From positions 1-64,000 of the forward strand of contig RAZA01000017.1 of NCBI GenBank assembly GCA_003612485.1: 64,000 nt of DNA. The letters are read 5' to 3'. Positions within the stretch are counted from its first letter, which is position 1; every line of letters starts with the position of its first letter. Below the pieces are notes generated by a model. That model saw only the letters and a list, made by a program, of their open reading frames with translations. It had not been told where the DNA came from and ran no database searches. Source of the DNA: a bacterium D16-50. Its GTDB lineage: Bacteria > Bacillota > Clostridia > Lachnospirales > Lachnospiraceae. Below are positions 34,597 through 43,360 of the stretch, piece after piece. Made by a program: the position numbers and the translations under genes.

Positions 34597-36493
34597 AGAC
34601 AAAAAACTGCTTTCGTTCAAAGAATCCTGGCAGACCAATCTGCGCGCCATAAAGCTCTTTTGGCACATATCCCCCAAGGGAATGCTCTATAGAACTCTGG
34701 ATACTGTCTGGAGCGCACTGACCCCCTATGTGGGCATCTGGCTCTCCGCCCTCATCATAGAGGAGCTGGCCGGGCCCCGCAGCCCCCAGCGGCTGCGGAT
34801 CCTGATACTCACCGCGCTGATTTGCGCAGCCTTCTTCTCCCTGATCTCCGCGCTGCTCAACAAGGTAAGGCAGGTAGAGAGCACCATACAATTTTTTCAG
34901 ATGGATGCTCTTCTCTCCGCAAAAATGCTTGAGCTGGATTATCATATCTCGGACGATCCCGAAACCCGCAAGCTGCTCTCCACCATCCGTCAAAATATGA
35001 GGGGCGGCGGCTGGGGAATCCAACGGGTTCCGGACAATTTCTGCAGTCTTCTGGAGGCGGTCTTCAGCCTTCTGGGCGGCCTTGCGCTGACCATATCCCT
35101 CTTTATCAGCAAGGTACCCAAGGAAGCCGGCAGCCTCGCCATCCTCAACAGCCCGCTGCTCATCCTGCTGTTTCTGGCCGGTATCCTCACGGCCACCGCG
35201 CTCTCCTCCTTCCTCTCCACCAAGGCGGACAGCTACCGCGCGCTAAGCTCCGATATTCACAATCTCAGCAATCGGCTGTTTGGTTATTTCGGCTTTCTGG
35301 GACAAAACAAGAAACTGGCTGCCGACATACGCATCTATCGGCAGGATCAGATCTGCAAGAAATACAATAACAACAAGACGGACACCTTCCACTCCAAGGG
35401 CTATTTCGCCCGACTGGCCAAAGGACCTATGGGGCTTTACCCCGCTGCTGCTACCGCAGTATCCATCCTCTTTCTCACCGGTATGGTCTATCTGTTCGTC
35501 TGCCTAAAAGCATGGGCCGGAGCCTTCGGCATCGGCATGGTGACCCAGTACATCGGCGCCATATCCAGATTCTCCGGCAGCATCGGCACATTGTTCGGCA
35601 CCGCAGGCTCCATGCGCAACAACGCCTCCTTCCTGAAGCTGATCTTCGACTATCTGGACATCCCCAATACCATGTATCAGGGCAGCCTCTCCGTGGAGAA
35701 GAGAAATGACAGAAAGTACGAGGTGGAATTCCGGGACGTGTCCTTCCGCTATCCCGGAAGCAGCGACTACGCCCTGCGCCATATAAACATGAAATTCAAG
35801 GTGGGAGAACGGCTGGCAGTGGTGGGAATGAACGGCAGCGGCAAAACTACCTTCATCAAGCTCCTCTGCCGCCTCTATGACCCCACCGAGGGTTCCATCC
35901 TATTGAACGGCATCGACATCCGCAAGTACGACTATCAGGAGTATATTTCCGTCTTCTCCGTAGTGTTTCAGGATTTCTCCCTGACGGATTTCACTCTGGG
36001 GCAGAATGTGGCCTCCGCAGATACCTATGAAGCCCGGCGGGCGGAGCTCTGTCTGGAGAAGGCCGGCTTCGGAGAACGGCTGAAGGAGCTGTCATCGGGT
36101 CTGGAGACCTATCTGGGAAAATCCTTCAGCAAAGAGGGCGTGGACATGTCCGGCGGGGAGCAGCAAAAGATTGCTCTGGCCAGAACCTTGTACAAGGACG
36201 CTCCCTTCATCGTGCTGGACGAACCCACCGCAGCCTTGGATCCTATAGCAGAGGCCGAGATCTACAGCAAGTTCAACGAGATCGTGGAGGACAAGACGGC
36301 CATCTACATCAGTCACCGCCTCTCCTCCTGCCGTTTCTGCGATAATATATTAGTATTCCACAAGGGCAGCATGGTCCAGCAGGGCAGCCATGACCGTCTG
36401 GTAGCGGACGAAACGGGCAAGTACTATGAGCTATGGCATGCTCAGGCCCAGTATTATAATGAACAAGCCCAGAAAGCCGGTCAGCCGGCTTAA
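34586..36493 (+). CDS. Heterodimeric ABC exporter subunit 2
   Basis: This 635-residue partner has a membrane domain (about 1-360), Walker A GMNGSGKTT, signature MSGGEQQKIALAR, Walker B FIVLDEPTAALD and YISHRLSS. The start ATG 34586 follows AAGGAAAAAC. Longer frames (34502) extend into the upstream gene without a ribosome site. Both ATPase sites look canonical. A terminator follows at 36509. Confidence 0.93.
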   Translation: MKDKDKKLLSFKESWQTNLRAIKLFWHISPKGMLYRTLDTVWSALTPYVGIWLSALIIEELAGPRSPQRLRILILTALICAAFFSLISALLNKVRQVESTIQFFQMDALLSAKMLELDYHISDDPETRKLLSTIRQNMRGGGWGIQRVPDNFCSLLEAVFSLLGGLALTISLFISKVPKEAGSLAILNSPLLILLFLAGILTATALSSFLSTKADSYRALSSDIHNLSNRLFGYFGFLGQNKKLAADIRIYRQDQICKKYNNNKTDTFHSKGYFARLAKGPMGLYPAAATAVSILFLTGMVYLFVCLKAWAGAFGIGMVTQYIGAISRFSGSIGTLFGTAGSMRNNASFLKLIFDYLDIPNTMYQGSLSVEKRNDRKYEVEFRDVSFRYPGSSDYALRHINMKFKVGERLAVVGMNGSGKTTFIKLLCRLYDPTEGSILLNGIDIRKYDYQEYISVFSVVFQDFSLTDFTLGQNVASADTYEARRAELCLEKAGFGERLKELSSGLETYLGKSFSKEGVDMSGGEQQKIALARTLYKDAPFIVLDEPTAALDPIAEAEIYSKFNEIVEDKTAIYISHRLSSCRFCDNILVFHKGSMVQQGSHDRLVADETGKYYELWHAQAQYYNEQAQKAGQPA

Positions 36494-36508
36494 GCGGCAG
36501 AACAAGAA

Positions 36509-36552
36509 AAAACGGCAGGAACGCGGATTTTCGTCTGCGTTCCTGCCGTTTT
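36509..36552. terminator. Bidirectional terminator
   Basis: A perfect 16-bp stem (AAAACGGCAGGAACGC 36509-36524, GCGTTCCTGCCGTTTT 36537-36552) has A and T runs on its two sides and lies between convergent genes, serving both strands. Confidence 0.9.
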
Positions 36553-36583
36553 GCCGTCTTGTCAAAGCTTTGTCTCCTCCGCC

Positions 36584-36994
36584 CTACAAATAATCCTCAC
36601 TCCACTCCATATTCTGGCTGTCTCCGAAATCATATCGTCTCATGATCTCCGGATTTCTATGCTCATGCTTCTCATAATAGCCTATCAGCCTGCCGTCGCC
36701 GTCCCTAAGAGCCACCATATACACGTCCTTATTCTCCCTCTCAATGCGGGCAGTGTAGATGATATTGTTGGCCCTGCTCCTGCCGAACCAATCCGCCGCC
36801 CTCTGTATCATCCCTGCGGATTCGGGGCCGTGGCAGTCCAGCAGGCTGCTGCCTACCAGCCCCGCGCCGCCCCTTTTTGCGTATCTCTCCACAGCGGCAG
36901 GATTCATATAGATGATTTCATGCTTCAGGTTACAGATCACCACCGGACAGCGATCCCCATCGATTATGCTCTTGAAATAGTCGCTTAGCTCCAT
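36584..36994 (-). CDS. PAS-domain protein
   Basis: This protein of about 136 residues consists of a single PAS domain (DYFKSIIDGDRCPVVICNLK, then IIYMNPAAVERYAK, then YMVALRDGDGRLIGYYEKHE), with no output domain. Stand-alone PAS proteins of this type bind small ligands or cofactors. The start at 36994 has GAGG 8 bp upstream. The longer GTG start at 37009 overlaps the aminopeptidase stop. Probably co-transcribed with the aminopeptidase gene. Function unknown. Confidence 0.85.
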   Translation of the reverse strand: MELSDYFKSIIDGDRCPVVICNLKHEIIYMNPAAVERYAKRGGAGLVGSSLLDCHGPESAGMIQRAADWFGRSRANNIIYTARIERENKDVYMVALRDGDGRLIGYYEKHEHRNPEIMRRYDFGDSQNMEWSEDYL

Positions 36995-37005
36995 ATGTTC
37001 TGTCC

Positions 37006-38475
37006 TCACTTTCTGAAAAAGACCTTGAATGCATCCACCGCGTACTTGGTGTCCTTCACCCCGGCAGTCTCCACCGCAGAATGCATGGCCAGCTGCGGAA
37101 GCCCTATGTCAACGCTGGACACCGAAACATGGGATGTGGAAATATTTCCCAGCGTGGAGCCTCCTGCAATGTCCGAACGGTTTGCATAGGTCTGATAGGG
37201 AACCTTCGCCTTGTCGCAGATACTCTTCATCCTTGCGCCGGAGACCGCGTCCGTGGCATACTTCTGGCTGCCGTGATATTTGATCACCACGCCCCCGTTG
37301 AGAAAAGGCCTATTGGTGGGATCATACTTCTCCGGGTGATTGGGATGTACCGCATGGGCATTGTCCGCGGAGATCAAAAAGCTCCCCGCCACAAGCTGCA
37401 GAAACTGGCTGCGCCCAAGCCCCATGGCCTCGGAGATTCTCCACAGCGTATCCTCCAGGAAGGTGGAGTTGGCCCCCTGCTTGGTGCCGCTGCCAACCTC
37501 CTCATTGTCAAAAACCGCGCAGACATTCACATATTCCTTTGGCCTGCTCTCCAAAAAAGCCTTTGCGGAAGCATATACGCACTGCAGGTCATCCAGTCTG
37601 GGAGACAGCACGAATTCACCGTTCTCCCCCCATATCCTGCCCTTTTCTCTGGGATAGAGGAACAGATCATGCCCCAGAATCTCCTCCTGCCTGACCCCTG
37701 CCGCCTTGGCCACCCGCTTCATCAGCAGATTCTTCTTTTTTCCCTTGTCGCTGTCCGCATACAGGGGCAGCATGTCCGTCTGGGGATTGTACTCCCCCTT
37801 GTCGCTGCCGCCTCTGGTCAGATGGACGGCCACGCTGGGAATCACGCATAGGTCCTTCTCCAGATTCACCAGTCTGGTCTCAAGGCCCCCCTTGCCCTTC
37901 ACCACCACGCGGCCTGCTATGGACAATGCCCTGTCAAGCCATGTAGAGAGAATCATGCCGCCGTATTTTTCTGTATTCAGTTTCAGGTAGACATTCTCCA
38001 CTCCCATCTCCGGGGACTCCTTGACCTTGAAGCAGGGGGAGTCGCTGTGGGTGGCCACAATGTGGAAGCCCCAAAACGCCAAGGCCTTCCCTGCTTTTTC
38101 ACCGTCTCTTGTCCATTCCTCCCCGGAGGCTTCCCCCTCCACGGAGAGGTCTTCTTCTGCCTCCTCCCGCAACTCTGCAGCTTCCGCCCCGGTGCAAGCC
38201 TCTTCACAGGAAGCCTCCGAAGACGGTTTTGTCCCCGCGCCCTCCCATTCCGTCTCTTTGTCAGGCAGCCGGAATGCGATCAGAGAGGAATCGTTCCTTG
38301 TGACAAAATATCCCCCTCCGGGCCTAAGTTCCCAGCTCTCCGACTCCCAAAGCTCCTCAAAGCCCTGCTTGCGCAGCGCGCTCTTTAGATTCGCCGCAGC
38401 GTGAAAGCATGTGGGACTCTTCTCTATAAACTCCAGCATGTCCTTTGCGCATTTTTGGTATTCCTTCGTCGCCAT
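37006..38475 (-). CDS. M18 family aminopeptidase with an acidic insert
   Basis: This 489-residue zinc aminopeptidase (usual length about 430) removes N-terminal acidic or neutral residues in the cytoplasm. Metal and active-site segments are present: THSDSPCFKVKE, SPRLDDL, FDNEEVGSGTKQGA, SADNAHAVHPNHPEKYD, and the last His in AMHSAVETAG. Residues about 75-130 are an extra stretch very rich in Glu, Ala and Ser (EAAELREEAEEDLSVEGEAS) that the family normally lacks, placed just before the first metal motif. Whether it alters oligomer assembly is unknown. Confidence 0.93.
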   Translation of the reverse strand: MATKEYQKCAKDMLEFIEKSPTCFHAAANLKSALRKQGFEELWESESWELRPGGGYFVTRNDSSLIAFRLPDKETEWEGAGTKPSSEASCEEACTGAEAAELREEAEEDLSVEGEASGEEWTRDGEKAGKALAFWGFHIVATHSDSPCFKVKESPEMGVENVYLKLNTEKYGGMILSTWLDRALSIAGRVVVKGKGGLETRLVNLEKDLCVIPSVAVHLTRGGSDKGEYNPQTDMLPLYADSDKGKKKNLLMKRVAKAAGVRQEEILGHDLFLYPREKGRIWGENGEFVLSPRLDDLQCVYASAKAFLESRPKEYVNVCAVFDNEEVGSGTKQGANSTFLEDTLWRISEAMGLGRSQFLQLVAGSFLISADNAHAVHPNHPEKYDPTNRPFLNGGVVIKYHGSQKYATDAVSGARMKSICDKAKVPYQTYANRSDIAGGSTLGNISTSHVSVSSVDIGLPQLAMHSAVETAGVKDTKYAVDAFKVFFRK

Positions 38476-38592
38476 ATCTATATCCTTCCCCGCTTTTTCT
38501 TTTTTCGGTTCCGCCTCTTTTCTCTGCAGGCATCCTGCCTCTTAGCCGCCGGCCCCTCTCCTCCAAGTCCCGACGAAAACAGTCTCCGGGCA

Positions 38593-39144
38593 TCACCTCT
38601 GATGCACTACGGCCTCCGCCATCTCCTGCGCCTTCTCTTTCCCGCAAAGAACCTCCACTATGGCCAATGCAAAGTCCATGGCGGTCCCCATGCCTCTGGA
38701 GGTGATCACATTGTCCGCTATCTCCACCGGCCCTGCCGTGACCTCCGCTCCCTCAAGATGGGCTTCCATACCGGGATAGCAGCAGGCCCTTCTCCCCTTG
38801 AGAATGCCCCTATGGCCAAAGATGCTGGGGGCCGCGCAGATAGCCGCCACATACTTGCCTCCGGCATAATAAGCGTCCACCTGAGCCATCAGCCCTTCAT
38901 GGGCCTCCAGATTCTTCGTCCCCGGCATTCCTCCCGGCAGCACCGCCATATCGTATTCCTGAAAATCCGCCGAAGAGAAGCCCTTGTCCATCCGGACGCC
39001 TATTCCGTGGGAGCCCGTCACCATAAGCTCCTCCGTCACCGACACCATATCCACTCCCAGCCCGCACCTGCGGCAGATATCCACCACCGTCAGAGCCTCT
39101 ATTTCCTCGTACCCTTCCGCAAAAAACACGCCTATCTTCTTCAT
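38593..39144 (-). CDS. DJ-1/PfpI family protein
   Basis: This 183-residue protein has the DJ-1 fold motifs: conserved Glu in FFAEGYEEIE, the nucleophile Cys103 in VAAICAAPSIFG and the VLPGGMPGT loop. Family members act as glyoxalases, deglycases or redox sensors, and the particular activity cannot be read here. The start at 39144 is supported by AAGGAG. A longer frame (39258) crosses a low-quality region. Divergent from the glycan operon. Confidence 0.92.
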   Translation of the reverse strand: MKKIGVFFAEGYEEIEALTVVDICRRCGLGVDMVSVTEELMVTGSHGIGVRMDKGFSSADFQEYDMAVLPGGMPGTKNLEAHEGLMAQVDAYYAGGKYVAAICAAPSIFGHRGILKGRRACCYPGMEAHLEGAEVTAGPVEIADNVITSRGMGTAMDFALAIVEVLCGKEKAQEMAEAVVHQR

Positions 39145-39366
39145 TCCAAGCTCCTTCCTTTCCCTCTTTCTCTCTGCCTCCGGCAAGCTTCCCTGCCGGG
39201 AGCTGTCCGGACAAGTCCGGCGGCCCCTTAAGGCTCCGTCTCCAGTATACACATTCATGGGGGAGATTTCAACATTTACCGGCGGTTTCCGCCCACATAG
39301 ATTTCTCGATTTTCAGTCCCGCCTCAGGCTCCGGAGGCGATTTCTCAGCCGCTGCAGCCAATCCGC

Positions 39367-39395
39367 TTGACAATAGGAACAGATTTCGCTAGAAT
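39367..39395 (+). promoter_or_regulatory. Promoter of the surface-glycan operon
   Basis: TTGACA (39367-39372), 17 bp, TAGAAT (39390-39395) lie 38 bp before the first gene. The leader between them and the gene contains the hairpin CCCGC/GCGGG (about 39411-39422) directly before the ribosome site. Confidence 0.75.
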
Positions 39396-39432
39396 GTCAC
39401 ATAGATACCCGCCGAAGCGGGCAGGAGGGTAT

Positions 39433-40614
39433 ATGACGAAAATCAAGGCTTCAAAATATGCGGTCCCCTTTCTCTGGGCGGCGGTTTTTGCATACGGAGT
39501 CCTATGTGTGTATCTGTTCTATATGCAGTCTGTCCAGCCGCTGGACTATAACAATCGATACTTTCAGTCGGATCTGCCATACCACATCAGCATGATTGTG
39601 GATGACGGATGGTACTACAGCTTTACGGCTTATATATATCAGTTCCTCCATTGGCTGGGAGGCGGTTCTACTATGCCCATCGCCATTTTTCTGGCGGCGG
39701 TGGCGGTGCTGTCCATTGTCCTCACGGATAAGCTTCTGCAGCTGCTTCTGAACCGCAGGCAAACCCAATGGATGACTCTGGGCGCCGCTTTTGCCCTGAA
39801 TCTGGCCATGCCCTTCTTCTGGCGCTTGGCAGGTGAATACCGTTATGTGAGCTACCAGTCCGGCAATCTCTGGCATAATTCCACCTACCAGTGCATGAAG
39901 CTGGCCGCCCTTGCCGCCATGCTTTTCTATGAAAAAGCTCAAGTCAGCTACAGACAGAGGCTGTCCCTGCGCCAATGGCTGCTTCAGGCAGGCCTATTGT
40001 TCCTCTGCACCGGGATCAAGCCCAGCTTTCTGACGGTCTTCGCCCCCGTTCTGGCGGTGAAGCTTTTGGCAGACCTCTGCCGGCGGGTCCCCTTCCCACA
40101 AGTCTTCCTTATGGGCAGCACGGTGCTGCCGGCCTGCGGAGTGGTTCTGTGGCAGAACATGGTTCTGTTTGGGGCGGACACCGGAAACGGCTTCACTTTC
40201 TCTCCCTGGTACACCTTTTCTCTTCATGCCAACAAGACCAAGCTGGCAGTGCTGTGCTCCATCGCTTTTCCCCTGACCGTGCTGCTTTTCTCCCTTGGGG
40301 AGCTTCTGCGGGACAAAAGGTATCTCTTTGTCTGGGGCATGATGGGGGTGGGCTTTGGGGAGGCCCTTTGTCTGGTGGAGACCGGAAGCCGCTCCCGGGA
40401 CGGGAACTTTCTCTGGGGATACTGCTTCGCCATATTTCTGTCTTTCGTATACAGCTTCGGAAAATGGCTGCTATTCCTAAAAAAGGAAAAGCACGCTCTA
40501 TTCTACAAGGCTGCCTTTGCGGTGTCCGGGGCCGTGCTGGCATATCAGGTCTACTGCGGAGCCGTCTTTTTCGTCAGGCTGCTTCAGGGAGAGACCTACT
40601 TCATGATGGGATAA
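39433..40614 (+). CDS. Polytopic membrane protein of the glycan operon
   Basis: This 393-residue protein has about ten hydrophobic helices. The extracellular loop after the first helix (YMQSVQPLDYNNRYFQSDLP) carries acidic residues in the place expected for a GT-C type glycosyltransferase, but I do not see a family signature. The start is ATG 39433 with GGAGGG 7 bp upstream. As the first gene of an operon with sugar-nucleotide and glycosyltransferase genes, it probably acts in glycan assembly or transfer at the membrane. Confidence 0.8.
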   Translation: MTKIKASKYAVPFLWAAVFAYGVLCVYLFYMQSVQPLDYNNRYFQSDLPYHISMIVDDGWYYSFTAYIYQFLHWLGGGSTMPIAIFLAAVAVLSIVLTDKLLQLLLNRRQTQWMTLGAAFALNLAMPFFWRLAGEYRYVSYQSGNLWHNSTYQCMKLAALAAMLFYEKAQVSYRQRLSLRQWLLQAGLLFLCTGIKPSFLTVFAPVLAVKLLADLCRRVPFPQVFLMGSTVLPACGVVLWQNMVLFGADTGNGFTFSPWYTFSLHANKTKLAVLCSIAFPLTVLLFSLGELLRDKRYLFVWGMMGVGFGEALCLVETGSRSRDGNFLWGYCFAIFLSFVYSFGKWLLFLKKEKHALFYKAAFAVSGAVLAYQVYCGAVFFVRLLQGETYFMMG

Positions 40615-40665
40615 CCTAAAAACTATTGATTGACATGCCCGCCAAGCGGGCAGAGGGGAATAGAT

Positions 40666-41160
40666 ATGGAAATAGAACGAAAATTTACCATCAAAAGACT
40701 GCCCGCCGATCTGGAGAGCTATCCTTTCCGCCGCATCGAGCAGGGCTACCTGAACACATCCCCTGTGGTTCGTGTCCGCAGGGAGGACGACGAATATTAT
40801 CTGACCTATAAGGGCAGCGGCATGATGGCCAGAGAGGAGAGCAACCTCCCCCTCACAAGGGAGGCCTACTGCCATTTAAAGGAAAAGGCCGACGGCAGGA
40901 TCATCTCCAAAAAGCGCTATCTGATCCCCCTTCTTCATCCGGAATTTCAGGAAAGGGAGGGCTTTCCCTGCCCTCCCGCAGACTATAGTCTCACCATCGA
41001 GCTGGACGTGTTCGCTCCCCCTTTGGCTCCTCTTATCATGGCGGAGGTGGAGTTCGGCAGCCGGGAGGCCGCCGAAGCCTTCATTCCCCCGGACTGGTTT
41101 GACGAGGACGTAACCTACCGTCCGGAATACCACAATTCTTATATGGCGCTGCAGCCCTGA
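40666..41160 (+). CDS. CYTH-domain protein (triphosphate tunnel metalloenzyme family)
   Basis: This 164-residue protein has the CYTH signature at the N-terminus (MEIERKFTIK: the ExExK motif), followed by VRVRREDDEYYLTYK and a late acidic strand pattern (MAEVEFGSREAAEAF). The family cleaves triphosphates or binds nucleotides and organic phosphates. The link to the glycan operon is positional. The start ATG 40666 follows GAGGGG, again directly after a GCCCGC/GCGGGC hairpin. Confidence 0.92.
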   Translation: MEIERKFTIKRLPADLESYPFRRIEQGYLNTSPVVRVRREDDEYYLTYKGSGMMAREESNLPLTREAYCHLKEKADGRIISKKRYLIPLLHPEFQEREGFPCPPADYSLTIELDVFAPPLAPLIMAEVEFGSREAAEAFIPPDWFDEDVTYRPEYHNSYMALQP

Positions 41161-41235
41161 ACGCCCAGAGCCTTTGGGGAAAAGGAATACACAGCTTAAG
41201 CGAGAGCTTTGCCAATGCAGGCAGAAAGGCTAAAG

Positions 41236-41706
41236 ATGAATCTACGTCAACTTTCAAGGCGGCTGAGGGATCCCGCCTTGATCCAATTTGTCAAATTCGG
41301 CATGGTGGGAGCCGCAAATACCCTACTTTCCTACCTGATCATAAATGCAAGCTACTATGTCTTTCATCTCCATGAACAGCTCTGCAACCTGATCAATTTT
41401 CTCATCACCGTGCTGGTGTCCTACCTGCTGAACAGCAGGTTCGTGTTCAAGCCCCAAGAGGGAAAGGCCCAGCCCTGGTACAAGGCCTTGGCCAAGGTGT
41501 ACGCCTCCTACGCGCTGACGGAGCTGGTGCTGGTAGGTCTGATGCTCTTCGTTCAGGAACGGCTCCTCGGCATCCCTCATTTTATCGCCACCTTCGTCAA
41601 CCTCTGCGTGACCATTCCGCTGAATTTCTTCCTGAACAAGTTCTGGGCGTACCGAAATAATGGCAAAGGGCAGGAAAACCCTTCTGCCGATAACGGCGAG
41701 ACTTAA
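41236..41706 (+). CDS. GtrA family membrane protein
   Basis: This protein of about 156 residues has the four-helix GtrA pattern (FVKFGMVGAANTLLSYLIIN, NLINFLITVLVSYLLNSRF, then two further helices ending FLNKFWAYR). GtrA proteins are thought to flip or escort lipid-linked sugars and act together with a GT2 enzyme, here at 43361. GAAAGG 6 bp before ATG 41236 supports this start, and a frame is open to 41209. Confidence 0.93.
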   Translation: MNLRQLSRRLRDPALIQFVKFGMVGAANTLLSYLIINASYYVFHLHEQLCNLINFLITVLVSYLLNSRFVFKPQEGKAQPWYKALAKVYASYALTELVLVGLMLFVQERLLGIPHFIATFVNLCVTIPLNFFLNKFWAYRNNGKGQENPSADNGET

Positions 41707-41748
41707 ATCTCGCCATATGACTGTAAGAACGCAAAGAGGATTCGTCAA

Positions 41749-42843
41749 ATGAAAATCATGCAGAACCGAATGGATTACGGATTTGAAAAATATCAGCAGG
41801 AATTCGAGGAAAAGGCCTTGTCCGTGCTTCGCTCCGGGCGCTATGTGCTGGGAGACGAGGTAAGCGCCTTTGAGAAGAATTTTGCCGCCTACACCAAGGC
41901 AGAACACTGCGTTGGGCTGGCAAGCGGTCTGGACGCCCTCTGGATCGCCGTGAGGCTCCTGGGCATCGGTCCGGGGGATGAGGTGATCGTTCAAGGGAAC
42001 ACTTATATTGCAAGCGTCATGGGCATTACCATCAACGGCGCCGTACCTGTTTTCGTGGAGCCGGACATGTACTGCCAGATCGATGCCGACAGAATAGAGG
42101 AAAAAATAACCCAGCGCACCAAGGCCGTAATGGTGGTTCACCTATACGGACATGTGGCCGATATGGACAAGATCGCCCATATCTGCAGACAGCATGGCCT
42201 GAAGCTGATCGAAGACTGCGCCCAGTCCCACGGAGCGCTCTATAAGGGCAAAATGACCGGAACTTTCGGGGACGCCGGCTGCTTCTCCTTCTACCCCTCC
42301 AAGAATCTTGGGGCCTTCGGGGATGCCGGCGCACTGGTGACAAACGATCCCCGGCTGGCGGAGGAAGCCCGTATTTTCCGCAACTACGGCAGCGAGAAAC
42401 GCTATTACAATAAGGTGGTTGGCGCCAACTCCAGATTGGACGAACTACAGGCCGGACTCTTGAACGTGCGGCTGGCGCATATGGAGGAGATCACTCAGGA
42501 ACGGCGGCGGCTGGCACAGATCTATAGCAGCAGCCTGCATCATAAGGACATTACACTGCCTCAGGAAAGAAGGGACACCCATTCCGTATGGCATCAGTAT
42601 GTGGTCCGTACCCACCGCCGGAACCAGCTCATAAAGCATCTTGCAGACAGAGACATCGGAACCCTCATACACTATCCTGTGCCTCCCCACTTGTCGGATG
42701 CTTACAAGTACCTAAACTACCGGCCGGGAGACCTGCCCCTGACGGAGAGCTCTGCGGACACCGTGCTGTCCATCCCTCTCTATACCGGCATGAAACAAGC
42801 AGAACAGCAGTATGTCATAGACTGCATCAACGCTTTTACATAA
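41749..42843 (+). CDS. DegT/DnrJ/EryC1 aminotransferase (FdtB-type, nucleotide-sugar)
   Basis: This 364-residue PLP enzyme places an amino group on a dTDP-keto-sugar. It shows the cofactor lysine Lys185 in [14 protein letters not shown], the [10 protein letters not shown]-terminal segment, [10 protein letters not shown] and the substrate loop [12 protein letters not shown]. The next gene is an FdtA-type 3,4-ketoisomerase, so the pair most likely makes a dTDP-3-amino-3,6-dideoxyhexose (Fuc3N or Qui3N type). The early-pathway genes rmlA/rmlB are not in the window. Confidence 0.94.
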   Translation: MKIMQNRMDYGFEKYQQEFEEKALSVLRSGRYVLGDEVSAFEKNFAAYTKAEHCVGLASGLDALWIAVRLLGIGPGDEVIVQGNTYIASVMGITINGAVPVFVEPDMYCQIDADRIEEKITQRTKAVMVVHLYGHVADMDKIAHICRQHGLKLIEDCAQSHGALYKGKMTGTFGDAGCFSFYPSKNLGAFGDAGALVTNDPRLAEEARIFRNYGSEKRYYNKVVGANSRLDELQAGLLNVRLAHMEEITQERRRLAQIYSSSLHHKDITLPQERRDTHSVWHQYVVRTHRRNQLIKHLADRDIGTLIHYPVPPHLSDAYKYLNYRPGDLPLTESSADTVLSIPLYTGMKQAEQQYVIDCINAFT

Positions 42844-42891
42844 CACCGCACCGGGATCTGGCAGGGAACCCGGAACTGGAGGACAACTACC

Positions 42892-43323
42892 ATGGCAAAA
42901 CTGGACGAGCAGATTCGGATTCTGGACTTTCCGGATCTGGGCGACGAAAGAGGCAATCTGGTCGTAGTGGAGGGCGGCAGCGCCATCCCCTTTGAAATCA
43001 AGAGAATCTTTTATATTTATGGATCTGACAGTCAGGTGGTGCGAGGATGCCACGCCAACCTCAGGTCGGAGTTCGTGATGATCAATGTCTCCGGCACAAG
43101 CAAGGTGAAGGTGGACAACGGCTGCGAGACCCGGGTCATAGAGTTGAACCGCCCCCGGATGGGGCTCTATCTCAAGAGCAATGTCTGGAAGGAAATGTAT
43201 GACTTTTCCCCGGATTCCGTGCTGCTGGTGCTTTCCAACGAACATTATGACCCAAATGAATACATTCGCAGCTATGAGGCGTACCAGAATCTGATCAAAG
43301 ACCAAAACAAGGCAGAACAATAG
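42892..43323 (+). CDS. FdtA/QdtA-type cupin, dTDP-4-keto-6-deoxyhexose 3,4-ketoisomerase
   Basis: This 143-residue cupin has the family segments FPDLGDERGNLVVVEGG, FEIKRIFYIYG, RGCHANLRSEFVMINVSG and the late VLLVLSNEHYDPNEYIR. In FdtA/QdtA these His residues sit in the active site. It moves the keto group from C4 to C3 so the adjacent aminotransferase can act. It lies 48 bp after the aminotransferase gene, in the same operon. C3-amino sugar synthesis is inferred from the pair. Confidence 0.92.
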   Translation: MAKLDEQIRILDFPDLGDERGNLVVVEGGSAIPFEIKRIFYIYGSDSQVVRGCHANLRSEFVMINVSGTSKVKVDNGCETRVIELNRPRMGLYLKSNVWKEMYDFSPDSVLLVLSNEHYDPNEYIRSYEAYQNLIKDQNKAEQ

Positions 43324-43360
43324 GCAGCCATCCTTATAACAGACTGCATGGAGCGTGAAC

